Source of the DNA: Labrenzia sp. THAF82
GTDB lineage: Bacteria; Pseudomonadota; Alphaproteobacteria; Rhizobiales; Stappiaceae
NCBI RefSeq assembly: GCF_009363435.1
Contig: NZ_CP045354.1
Span: 4,988,501-5,052,500, forward strand
DNA length: 64,000 nucleotides
Reading direction: 5' to 3'
Part shown: positions 9,498 through 17,468 of the stretch, piece by piece
How the letters are laid out: each line of letters starts with the position of its first letter
Numbering within the stretch: the first letter of the stretch is position 1
Translations under genes and position numbers: made by a program
Notes under the pieces: generated by a model
Told to the model about the DNA's origin: nothing
The model's database searches: none
The model's input: the letters and a program-made list of their open reading frames with translations, nothing else

Positions 9498-10118
9498 GTG
9501 ACCATCAACATGTTCGATGCCCGAATTCGTCCTCTGATCGATCCGCCCCTGAACCAAATGGGTCAGGCGTTGGCGGCTGCCGGCATCAGTGCAAACGCGG
9601 TGACCCTGTTCGGTTTCGCCTTGGGTCTTGTCGCAGCCCTGGCGATCGCTTGCGGCGCGACGCTTGCCGGCTTCTTTCTGATTGGCTTGAACCGTCTGGC
9701 AGATGGTCTTGATGGCGCAATTGCACGTGCCTCCGGCAAGACCGATCTCGGCGGATACCTCGATATCACACTCGACTTTTTCTTTTATGGCGCTATCCCG
9801 CTTGCTTTTGCCATGCTGGACCCTGCAAACAACGCTCTTCCTGCAGCAGCCCTTCTATGCAGCTTCTACGCCAACGGTTCAGCCTTTCTGGCCTTCGCAA
9901 TCATGGCGGAACGCAAACAGTTGACGACGGACGCACGCGGTTCCAAGTCTCTCTACTATCTCGGCGGCCTGGCTGAAGGGGCTGAAACCATCGCCCTATT
10001 CCTATTGATGGCCCTCTTTCCCGCCTGGTTCCCCGTTTTGGCCTGGGGATTTGCGTTGGTTTGTTTCGTTTCAGCCGCGGCCCGTGTCATGATTGGCGTC
10101 GCAGCCTTGAAAGACTAG
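9498..10118 (+). CDS. CDP-alcohol phosphatidyltransferase family protein
   Basis: A 206-residue integral membrane enzyme with about six hydrophobic helices. It carries the family metal-binding signature DGLDGAIAR followed by GGYLDITLD, here with seven rather than the usual eight residues between AR and the first G. Members transfer a phospho-alcohol group from CDP-diacylglycerol or a similar CDP donor to make phospholipids. The substrate cannot be assigned, and the sequence is not close to PgsA or PssA. The start is either the GTG at 9498 or the ATG at 9510; neither has a good ribosome site. Confidence 0.85.
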   Translation: MTINMFDARIRPLIDPPLNQMGQALAAAGISANAVTLFGFALGLVAALAIACGATLAGFFLIGLNRLADGLDGAIARASGKTDLGGYLDITLDFFFYGAIPLAFAMLDPANNALPAAALLCSFYANGSAFLAFAIMAERKQLTTDARGSKSLYYLGGLAEGAETIALFLLMALFPAWFPVLAWGFALVCFVSAAARVMIGVAALKD

Positions 10119-10172
10119 GGCTTGAGCGCCTGAATGCACTCTTCCTCGAGGATGGTGCCCTAGGGCTGAATG

Positions 10173-10973
10173 TCACTTGGCTCTTGTGTCGTTGTGCCCT
10201 TCGTCCAAAAGATAGCGTGTCTTCCATTCTTCACTGACTTTGTCCGCAAGTTTTGCCACAGGTAGCGGAATGCCTTTGGCGACAGCGCCATCAAAACCGA
10301 GATGCGTGATGAGATCGGCCAGGATAGTCTCCGGATCAGTCGCCAATTCGTCATAGGTTATCCGGTAGGGATCAAGTCCTTCTCGCGAAAACCAGTTGCT
10401 CCACGCATCTTCATAGTGCGTGACTTCCTCAATGATCTTACGGATCAGATCCCGGTCGTAGTCCGGTTCTTGCGGTTCAGAGGTTCTTTCCAGCTCGGTT
10501 CCATCTGGCGCTTTGTGCCAAAGGCCGGTTTGCATTGCCTTGATCAACGAGATCGCCTGGGCGAGCTTGTCCTGCCGTGTCAGGTGGACAATACATGTTT
10601 TGCCGAATTCCGCCTCGAAGCGCGCCAGATCACCTGAAACTCCTGGGTGAATGTACTCCAGCTGCTCAAAGAAGAAGCTCGCGCTTTTCCGCTGCAATCG
10701 CAGGCCGAAGAGATTGCTCTCCCCCATTCCCTTGGAACGAGCGCGGTTGAAAACTGCCTTCAGAGCCGAAGCCTTATCTTCGTAGTCAACAGTCTGAAGG
10801 TTCAAGGATTTCTGCCAGGCCGCAAGTGTCGGCACGTGGAAATAGGATTCCGGCCTTCCGGCAACGCCTGTTGCCGCCAGCAGTCTGCACAACAGAGTGC
10901 TGCCGCTGCGCGGTGAAGTACAAATGATATAGGCCTGATAATCGAACCGGGACTGAACCGCCATCTGCGCCAT
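10173..10973 (-). CDS. Stf0-type sulfotransferase
   Basis: A 266-residue sulfotransferase that would use PAPS as sulfate donor. The 5'-phosphosulfate loop TSPRSGSTLLCRLL (about residues 19-32) and the later HLTRQDKLAQAIS and YEDAW-NWF segments match the Stf0 family, whose best-studied member sulfates trehalose in mycobacteria. In alphaproteobacteria the acceptor is generally unknown. The ATG follows AAGGACAGGAA. It converges on the CDP-alcohol transferase gene with a 54-base gap; any functional link to that gene would be speculation. Confidence 0.88.
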   Translation of the reverse strand: MAQMAVQSRFDYQAYIICTSPRSGSTLLCRLLAATGVAGRPESYFHVPTLAAWQKSLNLQTVDYEDKASALKAVFNRARSKGMGESNLFGLRLQRKSASFFFEQLEYIHPGVSGDLARFEAEFGKTCIVHLTRQDKLAQAISLIKAMQTGLWHKAPDGTELERTSEPQEPDYDRDLIRKIIEEVTHYEDAWSNWFSREGLDPYRITYDELATDPETILADLITHLGFDGAVAKGIPLPVAKLADKVSEEWKTRYLLDEGHNDTRAK

Positions 10974-11130
10974 TTCCTGTCCTTAGGTATTCAACGGGAA
11001 AGCTCTCCGCCCATCCAAAGGGTTTCCTTGGCATACCTTGCACGGCAATTCACTGTGTTTTGGTTCCCTGGCAGCAGTTCCAGCGCAAGGTGTTGCTCCC
11101 TCACAACGGAGCTGGATGGCATTCCGATGA

Positions 11131-11158
11131 AAAAAGCCCGGCACTTGACCGGGCTTTT
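11131..11158 (-). terminator. Terminator downstream of metZ
   Basis: A stem of GC-rich arms (AAAAGCCCGG / CCGGGCTTTT) with a seven-base loop ends in a T run on the minus strand, 21 bases past the metZ stop. Confidence 0.8.
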
Positions 11159-11179
11159 CATCTTGGCACAACGAACTCA

Positions 11180-12379
11180 TCAAACCGCGCTGAGCGCCTT
11201 TTCAACGTCTTCCAGAAGATCCAGCGGATCCTCCAGGCCAACCGACAGCCGCAAGATGCCGTCGGATATATCCAGCTCCGCACGCGCTTCTTCACCGATC
11301 GACTGGTGGGTCGTGGTGGCCGGATGTGTGATCAGGCTTTTGGCGTCCCCAAGATTGTTGGAGATCTTGATGGTCTCCAGCGCATTGGTGAAGCGGAAGG
11401 CAGCCTCCTTGCCACCCTTGACTTCAAAGGCAACCATCGTTGATCCGGCTGTCATCTGACGCTGAACCACCTCAGCCTGCGGATGATCGGCGCGCCCGGG
11501 ATAAATCAACCGGCTGATCTTGGACTGGTCCGCCAGAAAATCGGCAACCTGACCGGCGCTCTCGGTCTGACGCGCAACGCGCAGCGGTAACGTCTCCAGC
11601 CCCTTGAGAAGAACCCAGGCACTGAAAGGGCTCATGTGGGGGCCGGTATGCTTGATGAAGGGCATGACCTCGTCGACGATCCATTCTTCATCTGACAGGA
11701 CAACCCCGCCCAGACAACGGCCCTGACCGTCAATGTGTTTTGTCGCCGAATAGACAACAACGTCTGCACCAAGCTTCAACGGCGATTGATAAAGCGGCGT
11801 CGCAAAGACATTGTCTACAATCAACCGCGCACCTGCTTCTTTTGCGATATCGGCGACCGCGGCAATGTCGATCACTTCGAGCGTCGGATTGGTTGGGCTT
11901 TCCAGAAACAGCGCTTTGGTGTTCGGTCGAACGGCTGCTTTCCACTGATCAATGTCAGTACCGTCCACCAGCGTGCTCTCAACTCCGAACCGCGGCAAGA
12001 GCGTCTCACAAATGTATCGGCATGACCCGAACAGCGCCTTGGCCGCAATCACATGATCGCCCGCCTTGACCGACGCCATCAGCGCCAGATTGACAGCCGC
12101 CATGCCACTTGCGGTCCCACGTGCGGCCTCTGCCCCTTCGAGCGCCTTGATCCGGTCTTCGAACATGCTGACAGTCGGGTTGGCATAACGGGAATAGACA
12201 TAGCCTGGATCCTCGCCGTTGAAGCGGGCTTCGGCAGCTTCTGCTCCGCTATAGGTGAACCCCTGTGTCAGGTAGATCGTCTCTGAGGTCTCACCGAAGG
12301 GCGACCGCATGGTGCCGCCATGCACCAATGCGGTTGCAGGACGCCAGTTCTTGTTTCCGGTCTTGGTGGTCTCAGTCAT
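11180..12379 (-). CDS. metZ: O-succinylhomoserine sulfhydrylase
   Basis: A 399-residue PLP enzyme of the Cys/Met metabolism family that makes homocysteine from O-succinylhomoserine and sulfide. The PLP lysine is K214 in SATKHIDGQGR, and the early YSRYANPT and C-terminal HPATTTHQS segments are the family's cofactor and substrate motifs. The GQGR-LGG reading after the lysine is the form I associate with MetZ rather than cystathionine lyases. I start at the ATG at 12379, after the SAM-II element and its terminator; the longer open frame reads through that leader RNA and is not coding. Regulation by S-adenosylmethionine is therefore expected. Confidence 0.93.
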   Translation of the reverse strand: MTETTKTGNKNWRPATALVHGGTMRSPFGETSETIYLTQGFTYSGAEAAEARFNGEDPGYVYSRYANPTVSMFEDRIKALEGAEAARGTASGMAAVNLALMASVKAGDHVIAAKALFGSCRYICETLLPRFGVESTLVDGTDIDQWKAAVRPNTKALFLESPTNPTLEVIDIAAVADIAKEAGARLIVDNVFATPLYQSPLKLGADVVVYSATKHIDGQGRCLGGVVLSDEEWIVDEVMPFIKHTGPHMSPFSAWVLLKGLETLPLRVARQTESAGQVADFLADQSKISRLIYPGRADHPQAEVVQRQMTAGSTMVAFEVKGGKEAAFRFTNALETIKISNNLGDAKSLITHPATTTHQSIGEEARAELDISDGILRLSVGLEDPLDLLEDVEKALSAV

Positions 12380-12400
12380 GTCTTCCAATGCTCCAAACGC

Positions 12401-12429
12401 AAAAAACCCCAGCCTCAAGACCGGGGTTT
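12401..12429 (-). terminator. Intrinsic terminator in metZ leader
   Basis: On the minus strand AAACCCCGG pairs with CTGGGGTTT around an eight-base loop and is followed by more T (six in all). It lies between the SAM-II aptamer and the metZ ATG, so it would stop transcription before the gene and is a natural expression platform. Confidence 0.75.
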
Positions 12430-12440
12430 GCACCTCCGGC

Positions 12441-12494
12441 CTTTTTAGCGACTTGTTTAACGTGGCTGCAAGCCGGCCGGCCCAAATCACCACG
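12441..12494 (-). ncRNA. SAM-II riboswitch
   Basis: The minus-strand leader begins with the CGTGG/CCACG helix (12490-12494 with 12461-12465), the conserved TGATTTG strand, a GCCGGCC-GGCTTGCAG stem-loop segment, then GTTAAACAAGTCGCTAAAA, which together are the SAM-II (metA motif) consensus as I know it from Rhizobiales. The aptamer folds as an H-type pseudoknot that binds S-adenosylmethionine and turns off methionine genes. The location, about 60 bases before metZ, fits exactly. Confidence 0.93.
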
Positions 12495-12504
12495 AAGAGC
12501 TTGT

Positions 12505-12533
12505 CTGTTAAGGGAAAACGTTTCGAAGGTCAA
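12505..12533 (-). promoter_or_regulatory. Candidate sigma-70 promoter of metZ
   Basis: On the minus strand TTGACC (12528-12533) and TAACAG (12505-12510) are 17 bases apart, placing the transcription start a few bases before the SAM-II aptamer. The -10 is a weak match; the position is the main support. Confidence 0.5.
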
Positions 12534-12632
12534 TCTCCATCGGCGAAAAGCCTGCCATCCACCACAAAGCCTGTTGGCGCGAGCCGCCCTATCCGTTAAG
12601 GACGATAGGCAAGGAATTTGCGGGAAATCCAA

Positions 12633-13769
12633 ATGAACGTCACGGCGGGTCAGGTCTTGAACGGTAGCGCAGCACTTTCAGCCAGCGGCATTTTGCCCGA
12701 ACGCATCATTCAGGAGATGTTCGCAGCCGGTGAAATATCGTCTGCCAACCCTCCGGTCACCGGCCAGGTCCAGCCTGCCAGCCTCGACCTGAGGCTTGGG
12801 AGCGAGGCCTACAGGGTGCGCGCGAGCTTTCTGCCCGGTCCGGCAATCCGGGTTGCCGACCGGCTGGAGCAGCTGAAGCTTCATACAATCGACCTTTCAG
12901 AAGGCGCGGTTCTTGAAACCGGGTGCGTCTATATTGTGCCCTTGCAGGAAAGCCTTGCCCTTGCAGCAGACATTTCGGCAACTGCCAATCCGAAAAGTTC
13001 CACGGGTCGTCTCGACGTCTTCACCCGTGTCATCACCGACAACGGCCTAGCCTTCGACACCATCCCTGCCGGCTACCAAGGCCCGCTCTACGCCGAGATA
13101 TCACCGCTCACTTTCCCGATCCTGGTCCGCTCAGGCTCTCGGCTAAGCCAGATCCGTTTCCGACGCGGCCAATCGCTGATTGCCGACGACATTCTGGAAG
13201 AGGTGCACAAATCCCACACGCTCATGAGTGGGGGGAACGAGCGGATCGGCAACGGCGTTCAACTTTCAATCGATCTTGAAGGCAATGGTCCCGGCAGCCT
13301 GATCGGATACCGTGCCAAGCATCATTCCGGCCTGATTGACGTCGATGTTGTCGGCGCTCAGGACCCACTCGACTTCTGGGAACCGATCCACCGCCGCCAG
13401 CGCGGAGAGCTGATCCTTGATCCGAATGCGTTTTATATTCTGGTGAGCCAGGAGGCCGTGCATGTGCCACCTGATTATGCTGCGGAGATGGTGCCTTTCG
13501 ACCCGTTGGTCGGCGAATTCCGCGTCCACTATGCAGGGTTTTTCGATCCCGGTTTCGGCCATTCCGGAGCCGGCGGCGTCGGCTCACGCGCCGTTCTGGA
13601 AGTCCGGTCGCACGACGTGCCCTTCATCGTGGAACACGGCCAGACAATTGGCCGCCTTGTCTATGAGCACATGGCAGAACGCCCGGCCACGCTCTATGGC
13701 GAAGGCATCGGCTCCAACTATCAGGGCCAGGCGCTCAAACTTTCCAAACACTTCAGGTCGCCCGCATAG
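12633..13769 (+). CDS. dcd: 2'-deoxycytidine 5'-triphosphate deaminase, two-domain form
   Basis: A 378-residue protein made of two dUTPase-fold halves, roughly residues 20-190 and 200-375, about twice the length of the usual trimer-forming enzyme. It converts dCTP to dUTP for dTMP synthesis. The first half has PASLDLRLG and PKSSTGRLDVFTRV; the second has AGFFDPGFG, VLEVRSHDVPF and GQTIGRLVYE, the dCTP deaminase active-site and trimer-core motifs. Long forms of this kind are normal in alphaproteobacteria. I use the ATG at 12633 after GGGAAA; a TTG at 12618 is possible. It is divergent from metZ and followed after six bases by a YigZ-like gene. Confidence 0.9.
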   Translation: MNVTAGQVLNGSAALSASGILPERIIQEMFAAGEISSANPPVTGQVQPASLDLRLGSEAYRVRASFLPGPAIRVADRLEQLKLHTIDLSEGAVLETGCVYIVPLQESLALAADISATANPKSSTGRLDVFTRVITDNGLAFDTIPAGYQGPLYAEISPLTFPILVRSGSRLSQIRFRRGQSLIADDILEEVHKSHTLMSGGNERIGNGVQLSIDLEGNGPGSLIGYRAKHHSGLIDVDVVGAQDPLDFWEPIHRRQRGELILDPNAFYILVSQEAVHVPPDYAAEMVPFDPLVGEFRVHYAGFFDPGFGHSGAGGVGSRAVLEVRSHDVPFIVEHGQTIGRLVYEHMAERPATLYGEGIGSNYQGQALKLSKHFRSPA

Positions 13770-13775
13770 ACCGGC

Positions 13776-14324
13776 ATGGCATTCAAGACCGTCACTCGCG
13801 AGTTCGAGGGTTTTCTGGAGGATCGGAAATCCCGGTTTCTTGCGCATCTGGTCCCATTTGAAGCGTTTGACCAACGACTGGACGACCTTCGCAAAGAACA
13901 TCGCAAGGCCAATCATGTAGTCACGGCTCACAGACGGCTTCTGGAAGATGACAGGGTCGAAGAAAGCGGCAAGGACGACGGTGAACCCGCCGGCACGTCA
14001 GGCATGCCGACCTTGCGCATTCTGCAAGGGGCGGAACTCATCAACTGCGCGGTGCTGATCGTGCGTTATTTCGGTGGCACCAAACTCGGCGGCGGTGGCC
14101 TTGCGAGGGCCTATTCCGGCGCAGCTCAGGACGCCATCAACAACGCTGAACTCGTGCCATTCAGAAAATTGGCCCAAAAGGAGTTCAGCGCGGATTTCGC
14201 CTCCAGTTCAAACCTGGAAAAGCGCGTCGAAGCACTTGGACTAAGCGTAGTTGCGCGCCACTACACGGAAGACGGTGTGCGCCTTCTCGTTGAAGGTCCG
14301 CAGGAGACGCTCGAGATCCTTTAA
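13776..14324 (+). CDS. YigZ/IMPACT family protein (UPF0029)
   Basis: A 182-residue protein with the family core RYFGGTKLGGGGLARAYS and the upstream GEPAGTSGMP motif, followed by a short ferredoxin-like C-terminal domain. Bacterial members are nucleic-acid-binding-fold proteins of unsettled function, related to the eukaryotic translation regulator IMPACT. It is six bases behind dcd and likely co-transcribed. Its TAA overlaps the TAA of the convergent channel gene within the palindrome TTAA. Confidence 0.88.
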   Translation: MAFKTVTREFEGFLEDRKSRFLAHLVPFEAFDQRLDDLRKEHRKANHVVTAHRRLLEDDRVEESGKDDGEPAGTSGMPTLRILQGAELINCAVLIVRYFGGTKLGGGGLARAYSGAAQDAINNAELVPFRKLAQKEFSADFASSSNLEKRVEALGLSVVARHYTEDGVRLLVEGPQETLEIL

Positions 14325-15121
14325 GATTTGGTCCTGTCGACCTCGGCCCTGAGCGCTTTCAGTTCGGTCCGCAGCGCTTTCACCTCTTCCAGGATCAGGC
14401 CGGTATCGTCATGGATCGCCTGCCGGTTCGCATCGGCCTCGGCATCATGTTCTTCCTGCATGGCCGATACGATAATACCGATGAAGAGGTTGAGCACCGT
14501 GAATGCCGTGCACAAGATAAAGGGCACGAAGAACAGCCAGGAATAAGGATAAGCCTCCATCACCGGACGCACGATGCCCATGGACCAGCTCTCCAGCGTC
14601 ATGATCTGGAAGAGCGTATAAAGCGACGCTCCGAGGTCGCCGAACCATTCGGGGAAAGTTTGCCCGAAGAGCTTGGTCGCCATAACAGCAAAAACGTAGA
14701 AAACCAGCGCCATGAGAACAACAATCGACCCCATGCCTGGAAGTGCTGCAATCAGGCCTCCGATCACGCGTCTGAGCGAGGGAACGACCGAAATCAGTCG
14801 CAGGACACGCAAGATGCGCAACGAACGCAACACCGAGAGATTTCCACTGGCTGGTACAAGCGAAATCGCCACGATCACAAAGTCAAAAATACTCCAGGGA
14901 TCCTTGAAGAATTTCAGGCCATGCGCATAAAGGCGCAAGATCAGCTCGACCACGAAAATCCCGAGGATCACCTTGTCGACAAACACAAGCGGTCCGCCAA
15001 TCTGATCCATCACCGTCTTGCTGGTTTCCAAGCCCAGCGTGATGGCGTTCAGGACAATAATCCCGATGATACAGAATTCCCAATTGCGCGAGGTGACGAG
15101 CGCCTTGACCTTGTTTCGCAT
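14321..15121 (-). CDS. Bacterial voltage-gated sodium channel homologue (BacNav type)
   Basis: A 266-residue six-helix channel subunit expected to form homotetramers. S1-S3 fall at about residues 15-30, 45-63 and 74-90. The S4 sensor has arginines at every third position (99, 102, 105, 108). S5 is at 127-150, and the pore loop carries TLESWS at 175-180, the selectivity filter of NaChBac/NavMs channels with the key glutamate at 177. S6 (about 195-221) is followed by an acidic neck and a predicted coiled coil to the C-terminus, again as in BacNav. The gene is alone, convergent with the YigZ-like gene, with the tRNA-Gly behind its start. Confidence 0.9.
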   Translation of the reverse strand: MRNKVKALVTSRNWEFCIIGIIVLNAITLGLETSKTVMDQIGGPLVFVDKVILGIFVVELILRLYAHGLKFFKDPWSIFDFVIVAISLVPASGNLSVLRSLRILRVLRLISVVPSLRRVIGGLIAALPGMGSIVVLMALVFYVFAVMATKLFGQTFPEWFGDLGASLYTLFQIMTLESWSMGIVRPVMEAYPYSWLFFVPFILCTAFTVLNLFIGIIVSAMQEEHDAEADANRQAIHDDTGLILEEVKALRTELKALRAEVDRTKS

Positions 15122-15278
15122 ATATCCGACCTGGAGTGTGCCATCATCATTGGCGCATTTTGCGCCCGCGCGAACATGGCGATTTCTTTGCCGCAGTGCA
15201 AGATCAACAGACCGTCGATATCCAACTTCTTGAGTTGACAGACCCGCCCGCTCGGCGCAGAAAGCTGCCGAAGCCCCC

Positions 15279-15352
15279 GCGGGTGTAGCTCAATGGTAGA
15301 GCAGAAGCTTCCCAAGCTTAAGACGAGGGTTCGATTCCCTTCACCCGCTCCA
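15279..15352 (+). tRNA. tRNA-Gly, anticodon CCC
   Basis: A complete cloverleaf: seven-pair acceptor GCGGGTG/CACCCGC, D arm GCTC...GAGC, anticodon loop TTCCCAA with CCC at positions 34-36, T arm GAGGG/CCCTT with TTCGATT loop, discriminator T and an encoded CCA. One mismatch sits at the end of the anticodon stem (G27 with A43). No integrase or att-like duplication is visible beside it. Confidence 0.96.
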
Positions 15353-15619
15353 GCAGTTCAACCGCCTCAGTATCCTCTGCGCATCGGTGTCACCGCAATT
15401 GGGTGGCACATCGGTCAGCTCTCTCCCAACTAACTTTGAGACTTCTGATCGGCTTAAGCCGAGGTCACGCAGCAGATGATCCGGCATTCGGGCCAGATTT
15501 TGCGCGTCTCTGCGGCACTTCGATTGGCGCTGAAGCCTCCCAACAAAGGTCTGCAACAGATCCGGGAATGACGCTTTGGCGGTTTGGAATAGGCTTAGGT
15601 TTGCCGTTTGATCGCTCAT
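15341..15619 (-). CDS. DUF1127 domain protein
   Basis: A 92-residue protein whose middle part reads LARMPDHLLRDLGLSRSEV, the DUF1127 (YjiS-like) signature common in short alphaproteobacterial proteins; some of these are RNA-binding and affect phosphate and carbon metabolism, but this one is longer than the 45-50-residue form. The ATG follows AAGGAG. Its last four codons, including the stop, lie antisense to the 3' end of tRNA-Gly. It is divergent from the Lrp-type regulator. Confidence 0.8.
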   Translation of the reverse strand: MSDQTANLSLFQTAKASFPDLLQTFVGRLQRQSKCRRDAQNLARMPDHLLRDLGLSRSEVSKLVGRELTDVPPNCGDTDAQRILRRLNCWSG

Positions 15620-15681
15620 CTCGAGTGCTCCTTCGTCTTGACTGTAGCGAAGGCTAAAGGACACTCCTGCGCAGAGTGCGC

Positions 15682-15748
15682 AATTTTCTCACACCCTCAG
15701 GAAATTTTCGCATAAACGAGGAATTCATGATATTTTCTCGCAAGAAAA
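15682..15748 (+). promoter_or_regulatory. Candidate Lrp-type operator repeats
   Basis: Three A/T-rich copies of an ATTTTC(T)CGC-like motif occur at 15682-15690, 15702-15711 and 15732-15741, the last forming the dyad TTTTC-N6-GAAAA (15733-15748). They lie between the divergent DUF1127 and Lrp-type genes, where autoregulation is usual for this family. Inference from position and repetition. Confidence 0.4.
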
Positions 15749-15768
15749 CTTTGAATGGAACTAAACTT

Positions 15769-16221
15769 ATGGAACCGCTTGATGACTTCGATCACCGCTT
15801 GCTGCGTCTGTTGAGTCTCGATGCGCGCCAGACCGGCAAGGAGCTTTCCGAAAAAGTCGGCCTGTCGCCGGCCGCTTGCCTGCGCCGGGTCCAGCGACTC
15901 CGGGAGATAGGCGCTATCCAAAAGGAAATTGCCGTCCTGGCACCCGAAGTGACCGGATCCACCGTCACCCTGCTCGCCATGCTGGAAATGGTACGGGGCC
16001 AGCCGGAGCGAAATGCCAGAGCCCGCGAGAAATTGTTGACATTGCCGGAAGTGAAAAAGCTTTACCATGTCACCGGCAAGGCCGACTTGGTGCTGACCAT
16101 CGAATGCGCCTCCATGGAAGCCTATGCCGCATTCACCGAGAGGCACTTCTATGCAGAGGAGATCAAGGGCTTCGACACGATCGTGGTGCTGAGATCATAT
16201 GATCCAATGGCGGGAGACTGA
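15769..16221 (+). CDS. Lrp/AsnC family transcriptional regulator
   Basis: A 150-residue regulator with an N-terminal winged helix-turn-helix (FDHRLLRLLSLDARQTGKEL, then SEKVGLSPAACLRRVQRL) and a C-terminal RAM ligand-binding domain ending in a FDTIVVLRSY strand. Members sense amino acids and often control transport or catabolic genes. I chose the ATG at 15769, which gives the usual length and leaves the upstream repeats outside the gene; the ATG at 15727, after GAGGA, would add 14 residues and is a real alternative. The target genes are not obvious. Confidence 0.9.
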   Translation: MEPLDDFDHRLLRLLSLDARQTGKELSEKVGLSPAACLRRVQRLREIGAIQKEIAVLAPEVTGSTVTLLAMLEMVRGQPERNARAREKLLTLPEVKKLYHVTGKADLVLTIECASMEAYAAFTERHFYAEEIKGFDTIVVLRSYDPMAGD

Positions 16222-16358
16222 CACCCGTTTCGCGCTCATGGCCAGCAAGTGCGCTGTGTCTTGAGCATTGTCTTTCACACACAAAAGGCTTCATGTGCCT
16301 GGTAGACTGCGCGGGATGGATGGCGAATGCCCCCTTAATGGACTGGCGATTGCCTTGC

Positions 16359-17285
16359 CTAGTCGCCCAAAGGCTGAGGAGCAGTACGCCCGTGATACGC
16401 CGTTAGCGAAGAGCGGATCCGGCGCAGGTTCTCCGTTGTTTCCTCTCTGGTTTCATAAGCGACCGACATGGCGATCGCATCCAAAACTGCGAGGTATGCA
16501 TAGCGGCTTGCAGTCGGCTTGAAGATATGTGGATCTTCCGGCAGATCGACAACGATCGGAATGGAGACAACACTCGCAAGCCGGCTTCCGGGCTTTGAGA
16601 TGCAAATAGTATTTGCACCATAAGCTCCGGCAACCTTTGCAGCTGCAACAATCGCATCGGTTTCACCGCTTGCCGAAAACAGGAGCAGCGTGTCCTCACG
16701 CCCCAGCGTTGCGGCCCGCATTTGCAGGATGTAACTGTCGTTGACGGCCATTGACGTGATGCCAAGCCTGAAAAACCGGTTGGCCCCCTCCTGCGCAAGC
16801 ACGGATGACCCTCCGCCCATACCAGCGACAAGAAGCTGCTTGCTGCCTACAATTGCCCTCTTGGCGAGTTCCAGTTGCGCTGGATCGAGCTGTTTACGCA
16901 TGGCGTTGGTCGTCGCATAGATTGCCGCCAGTACATGGTCGATAGAATTTTCCATGCTGGCCGGCTCTTCACCCACGTCCGGCCGAATATACTGAAGGCT
17001 AACGGCCAGGTTCTGCGCCAAACGCAATTTGAATTCCTTGAAACCATCGCACCCAAGAGATCTGCAGAACCGGATCACGGTGGGGGTGGAAACATCGGCA
17101 GCCCCCGCAAGCTCAGCGATGGTCATCGTGCTGATGCTGTCGATATTGGCTTTGACGTAATCTGCAACGCGTTGTTCGCGGGAGGCGAGTTGGCCGTCTA
17201 TGCGGTTCAAAGCGGAAATCAGATCTGCAACGGCAGCCTGTCCACGTTTGGGAAGTTCAGTTTCCGCGCTTTCGCTATCCGACAT
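16359..17285 (-). CDS. RpiR family regulator with SIS domain
   Basis: A 308-residue regulator: an N-terminal RpiR helix-turn-helix (TIAELAGAADVSTPTVIRFCRSLG) and a C-terminal SIS domain (LLVAGMGGGSSVLAQ, LLFSASGETDAIV), a fold that usually senses a phosphosugar. The ATG at 17285 has GGAGCAGGAA in front; the ATG pair at 17303-17306 has none. It is divergent from the TRAP transporter genes, and the shared intergenic region holds repeated sites, so it very likely controls that operon and itself. Confidence 0.9.
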   Translation of the reverse strand: MSDSESAETELPKRGQAAVADLISALNRIDGQLASREQRVADYVKANIDSISTMTIAELAGAADVSTPTVIRFCRSLGCDGFKEFKLRLAQNLAVSLQYIRPDVGEEPASMENSIDHVLAAIYATTNAMRKQLDPAQLELAKRAIVGSKQLLVAGMGGGSSVLAQEGANRFFRLGITSMAVNDSYILQMRAATLGREDTLLLFSASGETDAIVAAAKVAGAYGANTICISKPGSRLASVVSIPIVVDLPEDPHIFKPTASRYAYLAVLDAIAMSVAYETREETTENLRRIRSSLTAYHGRTAPQPLGD

Positions 17286-17315
17286 TTCCTGCTCCCACGC
17301 CATCATTTCAATTTG

Positions 17316-17450
17316 TAATTTAAGTACATTTCTTTTTGAAATCCAGACTCAAGATACAGAATTAAGTGCAAATTTGATATCATTTTTGTACTTTAGTTAG
17401 AAATTTTGCTTGATTTTGTAATTTTCTCTCCACACTATGTACTTCAGTTA
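17316..17450. promoter_or_regulatory. Four-copy TGTACTT-type operator array
   Basis: Copies of TGTACTTNARTTA: minus strand 17316-17328 (TGTACTTAAATTA) and 17358-17370 (TGCACTTAATTCT, degenerate); plus strand 17387-17399 (TGTACTTTAGTTA) and 17438-17450 (TGTACTTCAGTTA). The two plus copies are 51 bases apart, close to five helical turns, and the minus copies 42 apart. They fill the rpiR-TRAP gap and are the best candidates for RpiR binding sites. Confidence 0.65.
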
Positions 17451-17468
17451 CGTATCTGGGAGGGTGGA

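Noticed and set aside
15279..15352. tRNA-Gly as a possible integration site of an island
   Set aside because: I see no integrase, no repeat of the tRNA 3' end nearby and no change in gene type, so there is no evidence of an inserted element.
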